This document shows, in pieces, positions 1-8,897 of a stretch of DNA of 64,000 nucleotides (within the stretch, counting starts at the first letter, position 1; the number at the start of each line of letters is the position of its first letter). The stretch lies in NCBI RefSeq assembly GCF_900143215.1, contig NZ_FRDM01000010.1, positions 62,001 through 126,000 on the forward strand. The letters run 5' to 3'. The notes beneath the pieces are model-generated. The model was not told the DNA's origin, did no database searches, and saw nothing but the letters and a program-made list of their open reading frames with translations. The position numbers were made by a program, and so were the translations under genes. This stretch comes from Geodermatophilus obscurus (GTDB lineage Bacteria; Actinomycetota; Actinomycetes; Mycobacteriales; Geodermatophilaceae).

Positions 1-954
1 CGCAGCGTGCCGGTGCGCCGCTACGCCCTGCGGGACCGGGCCGGCCGGCCGCTGCGCGAGTACACCCTGGAGGGGCTGCTGGCGTTCGGGGACTACCGCG
101 GCATCGAGCGCGGGCAACTGCTGGCCGCGCTGGCCACGGCCGGAGCGCCGGTGACGCACGGCGCGACGGTTCCCGGTCTGGAGCAGTCGGCGGACGGCGT
201 CCGCGCCGTGCTCACCGACGGCGTCCGCGAGGAGCGGGCCGAGTTCGACGCGGTCGTCGCGGCCGACGGGATCCGCTCGGCCACCCGGTCGCTGGTCCTC
301 CCGCCCGGTCAGGTCACCGGCCACGACACGGGCTGGAGCGGATGGGTCGGCTGGATGCCGCCCGACGACGCGCCCGACCGCTACGAGGAGTGCTGGGGTC
401 CCGGGTTCTTCCTCGGCACCTATCCGGTGCCGGGCAAGGTCGGTGTCTTCGTGGGCGGTCCCCGCCGGGCCACCGAGGAGGGGAGGGCCGGGTTCACCGA
501 CCGCGTCCGGGCCCGCCTCCGCACGACGGACGGCCGCCTCGACCGCGCACTGACCGCGGTGGCTCACGGGGACGGCGTGCACCCCTGGCCGCTCGGTGAC
601 GTCCGGGCCGCGACCTGGACGCTCGGCCGCGTCGGCCTGGTGGGCGACGCGGCAGCGGGCTTCCTCCCGACGGCCGGCGTCGGGGCGGGCATGGCGATGG
701 AGTCCGCCGCCGTGCTGGGCCGGCTGCTGACCGGGGCGACGCGGGAGTCGGTGCCCGGAGCGCTGCGCCGCTACGAGGCGCTGCAGCGGCCGCGGGTGCA
801 GGCCGCCCAGCAGAACTCCCGGTCCCTGGCCCGGCTGCTGTTCCGGACCTCCCGGCCGGTTGCCGCCGTGCGTGACCTGGTCGCGCGCGCGATGCCCCTG
901 GAGGCGGCGCTCGCCCCGATCCGCCGGCTGCTCGAGGACCGGGGGGACGCGTAG
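1..954 (+). CDS. FAD-dependent aromatic-type monooxygenase, 5' end outside window
   Basis: Class A (PHBH-fold) flavin monooxygenase, which usually hydroxylates small aromatic or lipophilic substrates using FAD and NAD(P)H. About 315 residues are visible. The N-terminal GxGxxG FAD-binding motif that opens the family is missing, so the gene starts before the window and the GTG at 7 is only an internal codon. The family DG motif (VVAADGIRS, about residues 83-91 counted from 7) and the GD motif (GLVGDAAAGFLP, near residue 208) are both intact, and the C-terminal helices look complete. The frame is open to base 1. The substrate cannot be read from the sequence. Confidence 0.85.
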   Translation, partial: RSVPVRRYALRDRAGRPLREYTLEGLLAFGDYRGIERGQLLAALATAGAPVTHGATVPGLEQSADGVRAVLTDGVREERAEFDAVVAADGIRSATRSLVLPPGQVTGHDTGWSGWVGWMPPDDAPDRYEECWGPGFFLGTYPVPGKVGVFVGGPRRATEEGRAGFTDRVRARLRTTDGRLDRALTAVAHGDGVHPWPLGDVRAATWTLGRVGLVGDAAAGFLPTAGVGAGMAMESAAVLGRLLTGATRESVPGALRRYEALQRPRVQAAQQNSRSLARLLFRTSRPVAAVRDLVARAMPLEAALAPIRRLLEDRGDA

Positions 955-1160
955 CGCCGCCGAGGTCGAACAGCACCTCTGCCACGTGGGTGACCGTGGC
1001 CCGGAGGCCAGGCGTCGGGGGCGTCGTGCCCGACCGTGGGCCGGGACCGGGCGGCCGCACCGAGGAACGGCCACTGGGCCCGGCGCGCCACCGGTGCGGC
1101 CGGGACGGGGCGGTCGTCCGACGGCCCTCGGGGGCGTCGCAGCTCTCGCCGAGCCAGTGG

Positions 1161-1207
1161 GGGTACTCCAGTTGACTCTTGATAAAGCATCTGCTTGAGT
1201 AATCCGT
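1161..1207 (+). promoter_or_regulatory. AT-rich promoter/operator region of the ArsR operon
   Basis: A distinctly AT-rich island in otherwise very GC-rich DNA, directly before the GTG at 1208. TTGACT at 1172-1177 could be a -35 element, and TTGAGT at 1195-1200 sits 17 bases further on. ArsR repressors commonly bind their own promoter, so this is the natural operator, but I see no clean palindrome. Confidence 0.4.
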
Positions 1208-1555
1208 GTGGCGGTCACCATCGACGACGAGCGGCTCGACGCGATGTTCGCCGCGCTCGCCGACCGCACCCGGCGTGACATCGTGGCCCGGCTGAGCGAG
1301 CGGGAGGCGACGGTCGGGGAGCTCGCGGCCCCGTACGCCATGACCTTGCAGGCCGTGTCCCAGCACATCGGGGTGCTCGAGCGGTGCGGCCTGGTCAGCC
1401 GCAGCCGGCACCGGCAGACCCGCCCGTGCCGGCTGGAACCGCAGGCGTTGGAGGCCGCGGTGTCCTGGATCGAGGAGAGTCGGCGGGCGTGGGCCGAGCG
1501 GATGGACCGGCTCGAGGCGCGCCTGGCCCGCCTGCAGGACGGCCAGCAGCGGTGA
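1208..1555 (+). CDS. ArsR-family HTH transcriptional regulator
   Basis: A 115-residue winged-helix repressor. The family signature is plain: an opening ALADRTRRDIVARLSER helix, then the recognition segment around TLQAVSQHIGVLERCGLVSR. No conserved metal-binding Cys motif is visible (a single Cys lies near the recognition helix), so it is not obviously a metal sensor. It belongs to the ArsR group that travels with AHSA1 proteins. Its stop codon overlaps the GTG of the next gene by 4 bases, so the two are translationally coupled. It probably represses its own operon through the AT-rich stretch just upstream. Confidence 0.9.
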   Translation: MAVTIDDERLDAMFAALADRTRRDIVARLSEREATVGELAAPYAMTLQAVSQHIGVLERCGLVSRSRHRQTRPCRLEPQALEAAVSWIEESRRAWAERMDRLEARLARLQDGQQR

Positions 1556-1992
1556 GCGTCGACGAGCTGGTCCACCGGCGGGTCTTCCGTGCGCCGCGCG
1601 AGCTGGTGTGGCGGTGCCTGACCGAGCCCACGGAGCTCGCGCAGTTCTGGGGTCCGCGCGGCATGTCCACCCCGCTGGACGGCATCGTCGTCGAGCTCCA
1701 CGCCGGGGGCCGGTTCGAGACCCTGATGGTCGGCGACCGCGGCAGCCACCGGATGGTCGCCACGTTCACCGAGGTCGTGCCGCCCGAACGGCTCGCCTGG
1801 GTCGAGCCGGCCAGCGGTGTGCACACGACCAGCACGCTCACCGACCTCGGCGACGGCAGCACCGAGGTCGTCATCCACCAGCGCCACGTGCCCGAGCCGA
1901 TGCGCTCGCCCGAGGCCCGCGCCGGCTTCCTCACCTCGCTCGACGCGCTCGAGGAGCACCTCGCCCGCCTGATCCGGGAGGAGCGACCGTGA
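1552..1992 (+). CDS. SRPBCC/AHSA1-domain protein
   Basis: A 146-residue protein of the Activator of Hsp90 ATPase 1-like (START-fold) family, with a hydrophobic ligand-binding cavity. It opens with the usual VHRRVFRAPRELVWRCLTEP and has the typical LAQFWGPRG strand and a C-terminal helix (LTSLDALEEHLARL). The GTG at 1552 is chosen because it gives the GTGA overlap with the ArsR gene and places the SRPBCC fold at the N-terminus. ArsR/AHSA1 pairs are very common in actinobacteria; the ligand is generally unknown. It overlaps the next gene by 4 bases. Confidence 0.88.
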   Translation: MSVDELVHRRVFRAPRELVWRCLTEPTELAQFWGPRGMSTPLDGIVVELHAGGRFETLMVGDRGSHRMVATFTEVVPPERLAWVEPASGVHTTSTLTDLGDGSTEVVIHQRHVPEPMRSPEARAGFLTSLDALEEHLARLIREERP

Positions 1993-2582
1993 CCGACCCG
2001 CAGTCCTGGGTGGCACCGACCTACGACGGCCTCGCCGACCTGCTCGCCTCCGCACCCGCCGACACCTGGGGCGCCCCGTCGCTGTGCGAGGGGTGGCAGG
2101 TCCGGCACGTGATCGCGCACGTGGCGATGCCGACCCGGCTGACACCCGCCCAGTTCGGCGCCGAGATGGCGGCGGCCGGCGGGGACTTCACCGTGCTGTC
2201 CGACACCGTGGCCGCGCGCGACGCCTCCCTCCCGGTGGCCGACCAGCTGGCCGCGCTGCGCTCCCCGCTGCTGCACGCGTGGCAGCCGCCGGGCGGCGCG
2301 GCCGGTGCGCTCAGCCACGCCGTCATCCACTCCCTCGACGTCACCGTCGCGCTCGACCGGCCGGCGGTCGCGCCGGGGGCGGCCGTGGTCGCCGTCCTCG
2401 ACCAGCTCACCGCCGCCGACGGCGCACTGTTCGGCGTCGACCTGACCGGCGTCCGTCTCGAGGCCACCGACACCGACTGGAGCTGGGGCAGCGGCGAGGG
2501 CGTGCGCGCCGACAGCGGCCGCCTCGTGGCGCTGCTGAGCGGCCGCACCCTGCCCGACGGCCGGGCCCTGCCTCGCGACTGA
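1989..2582 (+). CDS. Maleylpyruvate isomerase-fold (DinB-like) protein
   Basis: A 197-residue protein of the mycothiol-dependent maleylpyruvate isomerase N-terminal family (TIGR03083/TIGR03086 type). The characteristic LCEGWQVRHVIAHVAMPTR segment near residues 36-54 carries one predicted metal-binding His. HSLDVTVAL near residue 115 supplies the second His/Asp. It is the third gene of the ArsR operon and starts inside the preceding stop (GTGA). Family members are probably metal-dependent transferases using mycothiol; the actual substrate is unknown. Confidence 0.82.
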   Translation: MTDPQSWVAPTYDGLADLLASAPADTWGAPSLCEGWQVRHVIAHVAMPTRLTPAQFGAEMAAAGGDFTVLSDTVAARDASLPVADQLAALRSPLLHAWQPPGGAAGALSHAVIHSLDVTVALDRPAVAPGAAVVAVLDQLTAADGALFGVDLTGVRLEATDTDWSWGSGEGVRADSGRLVALLSGRTLPDGRALPRD

Positions 2583-2662
2583 GCCACCGGGTCGACCACC
2601 TCGTCGATCGGGAGGACCCGCGTCTCCAGCTGGTCCGCCCGCACGCCGGCTGACGCTCTGCC

Positions 2663-3427
2663 TCAGGATGGGGCGCGGTCCGGCTGGACCTCGCGCTCGG
2701 GGAGTTCGTCGACGGTCACCGGCGCGGGTGTGGCGGGCCCGAAGACCCGCGCGGCGGCCGTGATCGTCCCCTTCAGGACGTGTTGCATGTAGTTCGCGGC
2801 GGCCATGGGGCCCAAGCCGAAGGGCAACAGCCCGGCCAGGAGCGGCGGTCCGACCGCCAGCGCCCATGCCCGGAGCATCTCCGACTGGGAGGCGGCGATC
2901 TCCTGCCGCTCCTCCGCCGTCAGCGCCGCCACAGCGTCGTACGCAGCGGTCCGCCCCAGCAGCGACGCGTGGGGTCCCAGGATCGCGTCCGGACGGATCC
3001 GCCCGGTCTTGTCGAGCGTGACCGCGCCGTCGGTGAGGACCAGGAGGACGGCGATGCGGGTCAGTTCGGGGTCGGTGAGGTCCCGGTCGTAGAGCAGTCC
3101 GACCTTGATCGCCGCACTCACCGACTCCCTCAGGACCTCCCTCAACGCGACCGGGAGCGCGGCAGCCGAGATCGCCGTCCCGTAACCCGGGAGGATCGAC
3201 GGCAGGGAGTAGGAGACCGCTCGCGCCGCCCTGATCCGGTTTCCGCGCGTCACCTGGCCGACCAGGTCCCCGGGTGCGACCAGGGGCCTTCCTGCACGGA
3301 CCTTGTCGACGACCTGCTGGGCCTCCTCGAGGGAGGGTTGGAGGGTCCGGTTGATCAGCGCCATCGCACGCTCGACGGTCGACTCGATGTCGAACTCCGG
3401 CTTGGGGAAGGCGAAACCGCCGCTCAT
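2663..3427 (-). CDS. Conserved hypothetical protein
   Basis: A 254-residue protein I do not recognise with certainty. It starts with ATG at 3427 after a plausible purine-rich site. It has an amphipathic N-terminal third and two hydrophobic stretches (around SYSLPSILPGYGTAISAAAL and AVGPPLLAGLLPFGLGPMAA) that could be membrane-associated. The C-terminal tail is acidic and polar. The general layout is reminiscent of EcsC-like proteins, but this is a weak impression. It stands alone on this strand, between the convergent operon ending at 2582 and the decarboxylase. Confidence 0.65.
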   Translation of the reverse strand: MSGGFAFPKPEFDIESTVERAMALINRTLQPSLEEAQQVVDKVRAGRPLVAPGDLVGQVTRGNRIRAARAVSYSLPSILPGYGTAISAAALPVALREVLRESVSAAIKVGLLYDRDLTDPELTRIAVLLVLTDGAVTLDKTGRIRPDAILGPHASLLGRTAAYDAVAALTAEERQEIAASQSEMLRAWALAVGPPLLAGLLPFGLGPMAAANYMQHVLKGTITAAARVFGPATPAPVTVDELPEREVQPDRAPS

Positions 3428-3609
3428 GTCGGTCTCCTGTCCGTTGGCGACTCCCGGAGGATGCCAGCGGGCGGCTCCGAAAGGGGGACGACAGCGTCCG
3501 ACCCGTGGACCGGGTCACCGACTGCTGGGGAGCCCCGGGCGGCGTCGCGGTCGTCGCCGTCCTGTCGATCGGTCCGCGGGCCGTCCGATGGAGGCCGCCG
3601 GGCATCGCG

Positions 3610-5058
3610 TCATCCGCCTGCTGCGCGCACGGCGGTGATGATCGCGTCGGCGCTGCGGTGGGCGTCGGCTGGGGTCGTCTGCCACCCGACGACCGAGATC
3701 CGCATGACCCTGCGTCCGCGGAACGTGCTGCCGGCCAGCCAGCAGACTCCGTCGCGTTGCACCCGCTCGATCACCGCGTCGGTGAGGGCGTCGTCGTCGC
3801 CGAAGCGTACGAGCACCTGGTTGAGCACGACGTCGTTGACGATCTCGAGGCCGGGCTCGGCGGCGAGGCGTCGAGCGATCAGCCCGGCGTGGTCGCAGCA
3901 CCGATCGATGAGGTCGGCCAGGCCGTGGCGGCCCAACTGCCGCAGGGCCGCGAACACCGTGACCCCCCGTGCCCGCCGGGAGAACTCCGGTGTCCAGTCG
4001 AGGCCGTAGGGCACGTCGGCGGCGTGGGCCGGGACGTAGGCGCTGGTCGAGGTCATGGCCGCGAGGTGGGCCTGCGCGTCGGCGACGATGGCGATCCCGC
4101 AGTCGTAGGGGACGTTGAGCCACTTGTGGCCGTCGGTCGCCCACGAGTTCGCCTGCTCGGCGCCGGCCACGAGAGTGTGCCGCCGTTGGCTGGCGGCGGC
4201 CCACAGTCCGAACGCGCCGTCGATGTGCAGCCACGCACGGTGATCACGACAGAGGCGGGCGATGTCGAGGAACGGGTCGAACGCCCCGGTGTTGATCTCA
4301 CCTGCCTGAGCGCAGACGATCGTCGGGCCGTCGGCGCCGTCGGCGAGAGCCTCGCTCAGCGCGTCGGCGCGCATGCGCCCCTGGTTGTCGGCCGGCACCA
4401 CATCGACGAGCTGGCCCAGCCCGAGCAGTCGGCAGGCGACCCCGATGGTGACGTGCGCGTACTCGCCGGTCAGGACGCGGATCCGGGGTGCCCCGTGCAG
4501 CCCGTGCGCCTCGACGTCCCAACCGGCGTCGCGCAGGACCGCGTGCCGCGCGGCGGCCAGGCAGGTGAAGTTCGCCATCTGGCAGCCGGTGACGAACCCG
4601 ACCCCGCTGGACGCCGGCACACCGAGGAGCTCGCGCACCCAGGCTGCGGCGACCTCCTCGACCACCGACAGGGCCGGTGAGGCGACGAAGCCCCCGCCGT
4701 TCTGGTCCCACGCCGACACCAGCCAGTCGGCCGCCACCGCGGTCGGCACCGCGCCACCGATGACGAACCCGAAGTACCGCGGTCCACCCGATGCGACGAG
4801 CCCGGGCTCGACGTCGCGCGCCAGGCTCTCGACGACCGCCGAGGGATCCTCGCCCTCGTCGGGGAGCGGGCGCGCCAGGACGGCGCGCAGCTCATCGAGC
4901 CCCGCCGCTGCGGTCACCGGTCGATCCCCCGGCCCGTCGAGGTACCGGCGGGCCAGCCGGGCGGCGTCGTCGAGACAGTCGTAGCGCCGATCGGGCGCCG
5001 GGGCAGCTCTCGTCGGAGCAGACCGGTCAGCGACCGTGGACGTCTCGTCGCTCCCCAT
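3610..5058 (-). CDS. Pyridoxal-dependent decarboxylase (group II, aromatic-L-amino-acid type)
   Basis: A 482-residue PLP enzyme of the glutamate/aromatic amino acid decarboxylase family. The PLP lysine lies in the typical NSWATDGHKWLNVPYDCGI block, and LHIDGAFG supplies the Asp that holds the pyridine nitrogen. The ATG at 5058 follows a good GGAGG site (GAGGAGGACCGTC). Relatives decarboxylate L-amino acids such as Dopa, Trp, Tyr or Glu, but some homologues act as lyases or aldehyde synthases, so the substrate is open. It is divergent from the Crp/Fnr gene with a shared 255-bp control region. Confidence 0.87.
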   Translation of the reverse strand: MGSDETSTVADRSAPTRAAPAPDRRYDCLDDAARLARRYLDGPGDRPVTAAAGLDELRAVLARPLPDEGEDPSAVVESLARDVEPGLVASGGPRYFGFVIGGAVPTAVAADWLVSAWDQNGGGFVASPALSVVEEVAAAWVRELLGVPASSGVGFVTGCQMANFTCLAAARHAVLRDAGWDVEAHGLHGAPRIRVLTGEYAHVTIGVACRLLGLGQLVDVVPADNQGRMRADALSEALADGADGPTIVCAQAGEINTGAFDPFLDIARLCRDHRAWLHIDGAFGLWAAASQRRHTLVAGAEQANSWATDGHKWLNVPYDCGIAIVADAQAHLAAMTSTSAYVPAHAADVPYGLDWTPEFSRRARGVTVFAALRQLGRHGLADLIDRCCDHAGLIARRLAAEPGLEIVNDVVLNQVLVRFGDDDALTDAVIERVQRDGVCWLAGSTFRGRRVMRISVVGWQTTPADAHRSADAIITAVRAAGG

Positions 5059-5301
5059 GACGGTCCTCCTCGCTCGCGAACAGCGGGCCGTCGGCCCAGG
5101 ATGGTCCGCCGCCGGGCTGTGTACTAGAGAGGGCGGCCGAGGTTCGCCGATCGGTCGGCCTCGCCGTGGTGCGCGACTGGGCGTCGATGTCGCGCGCGCA
5201 GGGCGACTGCGGCCGATCAGCACGTGCTGCGGGTGCGGCCGCCTGCCCGGTCCCTCGCGAGACCGGTGGTGCGCGGGGGTCGAGAGCGCCGCCGCGCGCC
5301 C

Positions 5302-5307
5302 TATGGT
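5302..5307 (+). promoter_or_regulatory. -10 element (TATGGT) for a leaderless transcript
   Basis: TATGGT fits the actinobacterial TANNNT -10 box and ends 6 bases before the GTG start at 5314. That spacing is typical of leaderless mRNAs, in which transcription begins at the start codon. No ribosome-binding site precedes this GTG, which agrees. Confidence 0.5.
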
Positions 5308-5313
5308 AGCCAG

Positions 5314-6033
5314 GTGGACGACGGCGTCCGAGCCGCGCTGGCCGCATCCAGCTTGGCTCGGCTCCCCGCCCCGGCCGTCCAGCGGCTCCTGGTCCGGGCC
5401 CGCGTGGTCCGGACAGCGGCCGGTTCGGTGACGCACCGGGAAGGCGAGGCGACCGAGCACCTGGAACTGGTCGTCGACGGTCTCGTCCGGGTCTTCGTGA
5501 CCGCGCCGGACGGTCGGACCCTGACCGTGCGGTACTGCCGGCGGGGCGCGCTGATCGGCGCCGTGTCGCTGTACGCCACCGGCTTCCGCATGCCCGCGGG
5601 CATCCAGGCGGTCGTCGACGCGCGGCTGCTGCACCTGTGCCCGGACGTCGTGCGCCGGGCCGCTGCCGAAGACCCCCGCGTGGCCGACGCACTGCTGCAC
5701 GAGCTGGCCGATCGCGTGCTGAGCTTCGTCCACGAGATCACCGGCAGCGCGTTCACCAGCGTGCGCCAGCGCGTCGCGCGCCACCTGCTGGACCTGGCGG
5801 CCCAGGAGTCGAGGGCCACGCGGGGAGCGCAGCCGGTGGTGGAGGTCCGGGTCAGTCAGCGGCAGCTGGCCGAGTCCGTCGGCACGGTGCGGGAGGTGGT
5901 CGTGCGGGTGCTCCGCGACCTCCGGGACGCCGGAGTCATCCACACCCACCCGGACCACATCGACATCCTCGATCCGATCCGCCTCAGTCAGGTGCAGGGT
6001 GGAACCTCGGTCGCTGCCGGCGCTCCGCGGTGA
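5314..6033 (+). CDS. Crp/Fnr-family transcriptional regulator
   Basis: A 239-residue regulator with an N-terminal cyclic-nucleotide-binding-type beta barrel (roughly residues 15-125, including the HREGEATEHLELVVDGLVRV strand block). A long dimerisation helix follows, then a C-terminal Crp-type winged HTH (VSQRQLAESVGTVREVVVRVL). The cAMP-binding Arg/Ser cassette of true Crp is not evident, nor is the cysteine cluster of Fnr, so the signal is unknown. The GTG at 5314 is preferred over upstream codons because it follows a -10 box at leaderless spacing. The stop lies 16 bases before the flavin oxidase gene, so the two are probably cotranscribed. Confidence 0.85.
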   Translation: MDDGVRAALAASSLARLPAPAVQRLLVRARVVRTAAGSVTHREGEATEHLELVVDGLVRVFVTAPDGRTLTVRYCRRGALIGAVSLYATGFRMPAGIQAVVDARLLHLCPDVVRRAAAEDPRVADALLHELADRVLSFVHEITGSAFTSVRQRVARHLLDLAAQESRATRGAQPVVEVRVSQRQLAESVGTVREVVVRVLRDLRDAGVIHTHPDHIDILDPIRLSQVQGGTSVAAGAPR

Positions 6034-6049
6034 CGCGACACTGCCGCGC

Positions 6050-7468
6050 ATGGCCGCTCCGACGAACTCCGACACGGTCTCCCCGCGCCCGGTCGACGCG
6101 ACGGCGGTCGCGGACCTCCGCGCCGCCCTGCTCGGCGAGGTCGTCGCTCCCGGGGACGACGGGTACGAGCAGCACCGCCGGGTCTGGAACGGCTCGATCG
6201 ACCGGCGTCCGGTGCTCATCGCGCGCTGCGCCGGCGTGGACGACGTCCGCATCGCACTCCGCTTCGCTCAGGAGCACCAGCTGCCGATCGCGGTCCGGAG
6301 CGGTGGGCACAGCTTCCCCGGGCTGTCGACCTGCGACGACGGCTTGCTGGTCGACCTGCGCCCGATGTCCGGCATCCGCATCGACCCCGACGCGCGGGTG
6401 GCCGGCGTCCAGGCCGGGGTGCTCCTCGGCGAGCTCGACGCCGCGACCCAGGAACACGGGCTCGCGGTGCCGGCCGGCATCGTGTCGCACACCGGTCTGG
6501 CCGGGTTGACCCTCGGTGGTGGCACCGGCTGGCTCCAGCGCCGGTACGGGCTGACCGTGGACTCGCTGTCGTCGGCCGACGTGGTGACTGCCGAGGGCGA
6601 GTTGGTGCGGGCCAGCGAGGACGAGAACCCCGAGCTGTTCTGGGGGTTGCGCGGTGGGGGCGGCAACTTCGGCGTCGTCACCGACTTCCGGTTCCGGCTC
6701 CACTCCCTCGGCCCGCAGGTGATGGCCGGCGCGACCTTCTGGCCGATGGACCAGGCCGAGTCCGTGCTCCGCTTCCATCGGGCCTGGCTCGCGGACTGCC
6801 CGGACGAGCTCATGACCATCGTCGTGCAGCGGCTGGCCCCGCCACTGCCCGTCGTCCCGGCCGAGCTGGTCGGCCGTCCCGTGATCGCGGTGGCCGCCTG
6901 CTACGCGGGTGACGTCGACGACGGCGAGCGGGTGCTGCGTCCCATGCGGGAGCACGGCTCACCGGTCCTGGACGTGTTCGGGCCCAAGCCGTTCGTGGCC
7001 CACCAGCGGTTCTTCGACCCGTCGTTCCGGCACGGCTGCTGGTACTACGTCCGCTCGTGCGACGTCGCGGAACTCGGCGACGACGTGATCGACATCGTCG
7101 CCGAGCACGGCAGGCGGATCAGCTCGCCGCTGAGCAGCATCGCACTGTGGCAGATGGGCGGGGCGGTCGCCCGGGTGGGAGCTGACGAGACGGCCTTCAA
7201 CGGCCGCGACGCCGGCTTCACCTTCAACATCAACGGCAACACCGCCACGGCAGACGGGTTCGACGCCCAGCGGCAGTGGGCGCGCGACTACTGGTCGGCC
7301 CTGGCGCCCTTCCACACGAGCGTCTACGTCAACTTCCTCATGGAGGAGGGGGACGCCCGCGTCAGGCAGGCGTACGGCGAGGCGAAGTACGAACGACTCC
7401 GCGCGCTGAAGCGGCGGTACGACCCCGGGAACGTGTTCCGTCTCAACCAGAACATCCGGCCGGACTGA
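6050..7468 (+). CDS. FAD-binding (berberine-bridge-type) oxidoreductase
   Basis: A 472-residue flavoprotein of the PCMH/GlcD-GOOX family. The N-terminal FAD domain contains RSGGHS, whose His (about residue 87) is the usual 8-alpha covalent FAD attachment site. GLAGLTLGGGTGWLQRRYG follows. The Cys that makes a second covalent link in bicovalent members is absent, so mono-covalent FAD is expected. The C-terminus has the BBE motif (KYERLRALKRRYDPGNVFRLNQNI). Such enzymes oxidise sugars, alcohols or secondary-metabolite intermediates with O2. A paralogue lies at 49107-50501. It begins just after the Crp/Fnr gene. Confidence 0.88.
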   Translation: MAAPTNSDTVSPRPVDATAVADLRAALLGEVVAPGDDGYEQHRRVWNGSIDRRPVLIARCAGVDDVRIALRFAQEHQLPIAVRSGGHSFPGLSTCDDGLLVDLRPMSGIRIDPDARVAGVQAGVLLGELDAATQEHGLAVPAGIVSHTGLAGLTLGGGTGWLQRRYGLTVDSLSSADVVTAEGELVRASEDENPELFWGLRGGGGNFGVVTDFRFRLHSLGPQVMAGATFWPMDQAESVLRFHRAWLADCPDELMTIVVQRLAPPLPVVPAELVGRPVIAVAACYAGDVDDGERVLRPMREHGSPVLDVFGPKPFVAHQRFFDPSFRHGCWYYVRSCDVAELGDDVIDIVAEHGRRISSPLSSIALWQMGGAVARVGADETAFNGRDAGFTFNINGNTATADGFDAQRQWARDYWSALAPFHTSVYVNFLMEEGDARVRQAYGEAKYERLRALKRRYDPGNVFRLNQNIRPD

Positions 7469-7644
7469 ACCAGCCCGGCCGGCCACCTCCGCAGGCGCCG
7501 ACGGTGCCCCGGCCCCCCGACGCCGGCCACGCCCCGGTGGGGGAGGGCCTTCCGCACCGGCTGGGCCAGGCCGAGGCCGTTCCGGCGCACAGGGCGCGGT
7601 GATCGCCGGGGCTGCCGGCCCGAGGGGCACGGTCGCGGCGCCGC

Positions 7645-8088
7645 CTATCCGTTGCTGTAGATCCGGTTCGGATCGACCAGCACGGCGGTGCGCCGTTGCT
7701 CGGCCATGACCCGGTCGTACTCGTCCCAGTCGTCGTGCCGGCCGCCGGCCGCGGCGAACACCGCCCGCAGCAGCAGGCGGAGCTGGTCGGCGTCGGCCAG
7801 CCACGGCTGCGGGTCCTCGGGCCCGGCGACCTGTGCGCGTCCTTCCACCGTCGCCCACTGCCAGCCGGACCGGAAGGTCACGGTCACCTGCGGGCGGGCG
7901 CGGAGGTTGACCAGCTTGACCCGGCCGTAGGTGACGAAGGCCAGCGCCGGCCGCCCGGTCGCCGGATGGTCGAGGATCCCCGCGTTGACCACCGAGGCCT
8001 GGATGGTCGAATCGGCCCGCAGCGTGGAGACGACCGCGAGGTGGTGCTCGTCGGCGGCGAGGGCCGCGACGTCGTCGAGGCTGGTCAT
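7645..8088 (-). CDS. PPOX-class pyridoxamine 5'-phosphate oxidase-fold protein (possibly F420-dependent)
   Basis: A 147-residue split beta-barrel flavin/deazaflavin protein of the TIGR03618-like group. HHLAVVSTLRADSTIQASVVNAG opens the barrel, and TYGRVKLVNLRARPQVTVTFRSG forms the cofactor-binding loop with its Arg/Lys residues. Family members in actinobacteria often use F420H2 for reduction reactions, but FMN or heme binders share the fold, so the cofactor is an inference. It is a single gene on the minus strand, with start ATG at 8088. Confidence 0.8.
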   Translation of the reverse strand: MTSLDDVAALAADEHHLAVVSTLRADSTIQASVVNAGILDHPATGRPALAFVTYGRVKLVNLRARPQVTVTFRSGWQWATVEGRAQVAGPEDPQPWLADADQLRLLLRAVFAAAGGRHDDWDEYDRVMAEQRRTAVLVDPNRIYSNG

Positions 8089-8382
8089 ACCCAGACCTTG
8101 GCACCAGCGCCGGGGCGGCTCAGGTCGGCCGCGCGCGGTCGACGAACCGGCTCCGGCCGCGGGCGGGGTGGAGGCCAGGCGTCTCCACCCCGGCGTGCGG
8201 GCTCGGGGACGTGCGAGGTGAGTGTCGAGCGGCTCACTCGAGGACCCCGCGGCGGCGGGCCCGCCTCGCTGCGAGTGACGGCTGCCGCCCTCGAGCCCTG
8301 GTGGCCAACGACCCTTCCAGCGGTGTCCTCCCCATCGCTACCGTCCGACCATCCTTCATCGTCTCGGCGCCTGGGGGTCCTC

Positions 8383-8697
8383 GTGGAGTACGTGGCGCTT
8401 CTCAAGTTCCGCCCGTCGCTGTCACCGCAGGAACGGGATGCCGCCTTGATGCGCCGGGCGTCCTGGCGGTACCCCGATGGCGTCGAGGTGGCCACCGAGT
8501 ACTGGCCGTTGTCGGCGGAGTACCAGGTCGTCACGGCCGTCTCGGCAGATTCCTTCGCCCCGATCATGGAGATCGTGTTCGAGTGGAATGACGTCTTCGA
8601 CATCTCGGTCTTCCCGGCCGTCTCGGCGGAGGAGGGTCTGCGGGTCGGCCCGGAGGTCTTCGGCCGACTGCCGCGGATGCAACAGCCCGCCGGGTGA
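8383..8697 (+). CDS. Small conserved protein, DUF3303-like
   Basis: A 104-residue protein starting at GTG 8383, about 6 bases after GGGGG. The pattern of EYVALLKFRPSLSPQERDAALMRR, the YWPLSAEYQVVTAVSADSFAPIMEIVFEW block and a closing VFPAVSAEEGLRVG resembles the DUF3303 ferredoxin-like fold (muconolactone isomerase-like). No catalytic residues can be named. It stands alone with about 290 bp of unassigned DNA upstream. Function unknown. Confidence 0.65.
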   Translation: MEYVALLKFRPSLSPQERDAALMRRASWRYPDGVEVATEYWPLSAEYQVVTAVSADSFAPIMEIVFEWNDVFDISVFPAVSAEEGLRVGPEVFGRLPRMQQPAG

Positions 8698-8897
8698 TCC
8701 GACGGCCGGGTGTACGCAGCCCGCGGTGGAGGGCGGGGCTCCGGACGCCTCGTTCCCTGCACGAGGACCCACAGCGGTCGCCCCCACGGTCTCCGTGGAG
8801 CCGCCTTCCGGGCGTGCGTTGCCTGTCGCGGCGCTGACCGGGGACCGTGTCGAGGACCGCGACGGATGACCGCCGACCAGCACACCGCTGCTGATCG

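Noticed and set aside
3610-6252. 880-residue open frame that appears to fuse an N-terminal region to the PLP decarboxylase
   Set aside because: The part beyond 5058 is antisense to the Crp/Fnr gene; the decarboxylase has its own ATG with a strong ribosome site.
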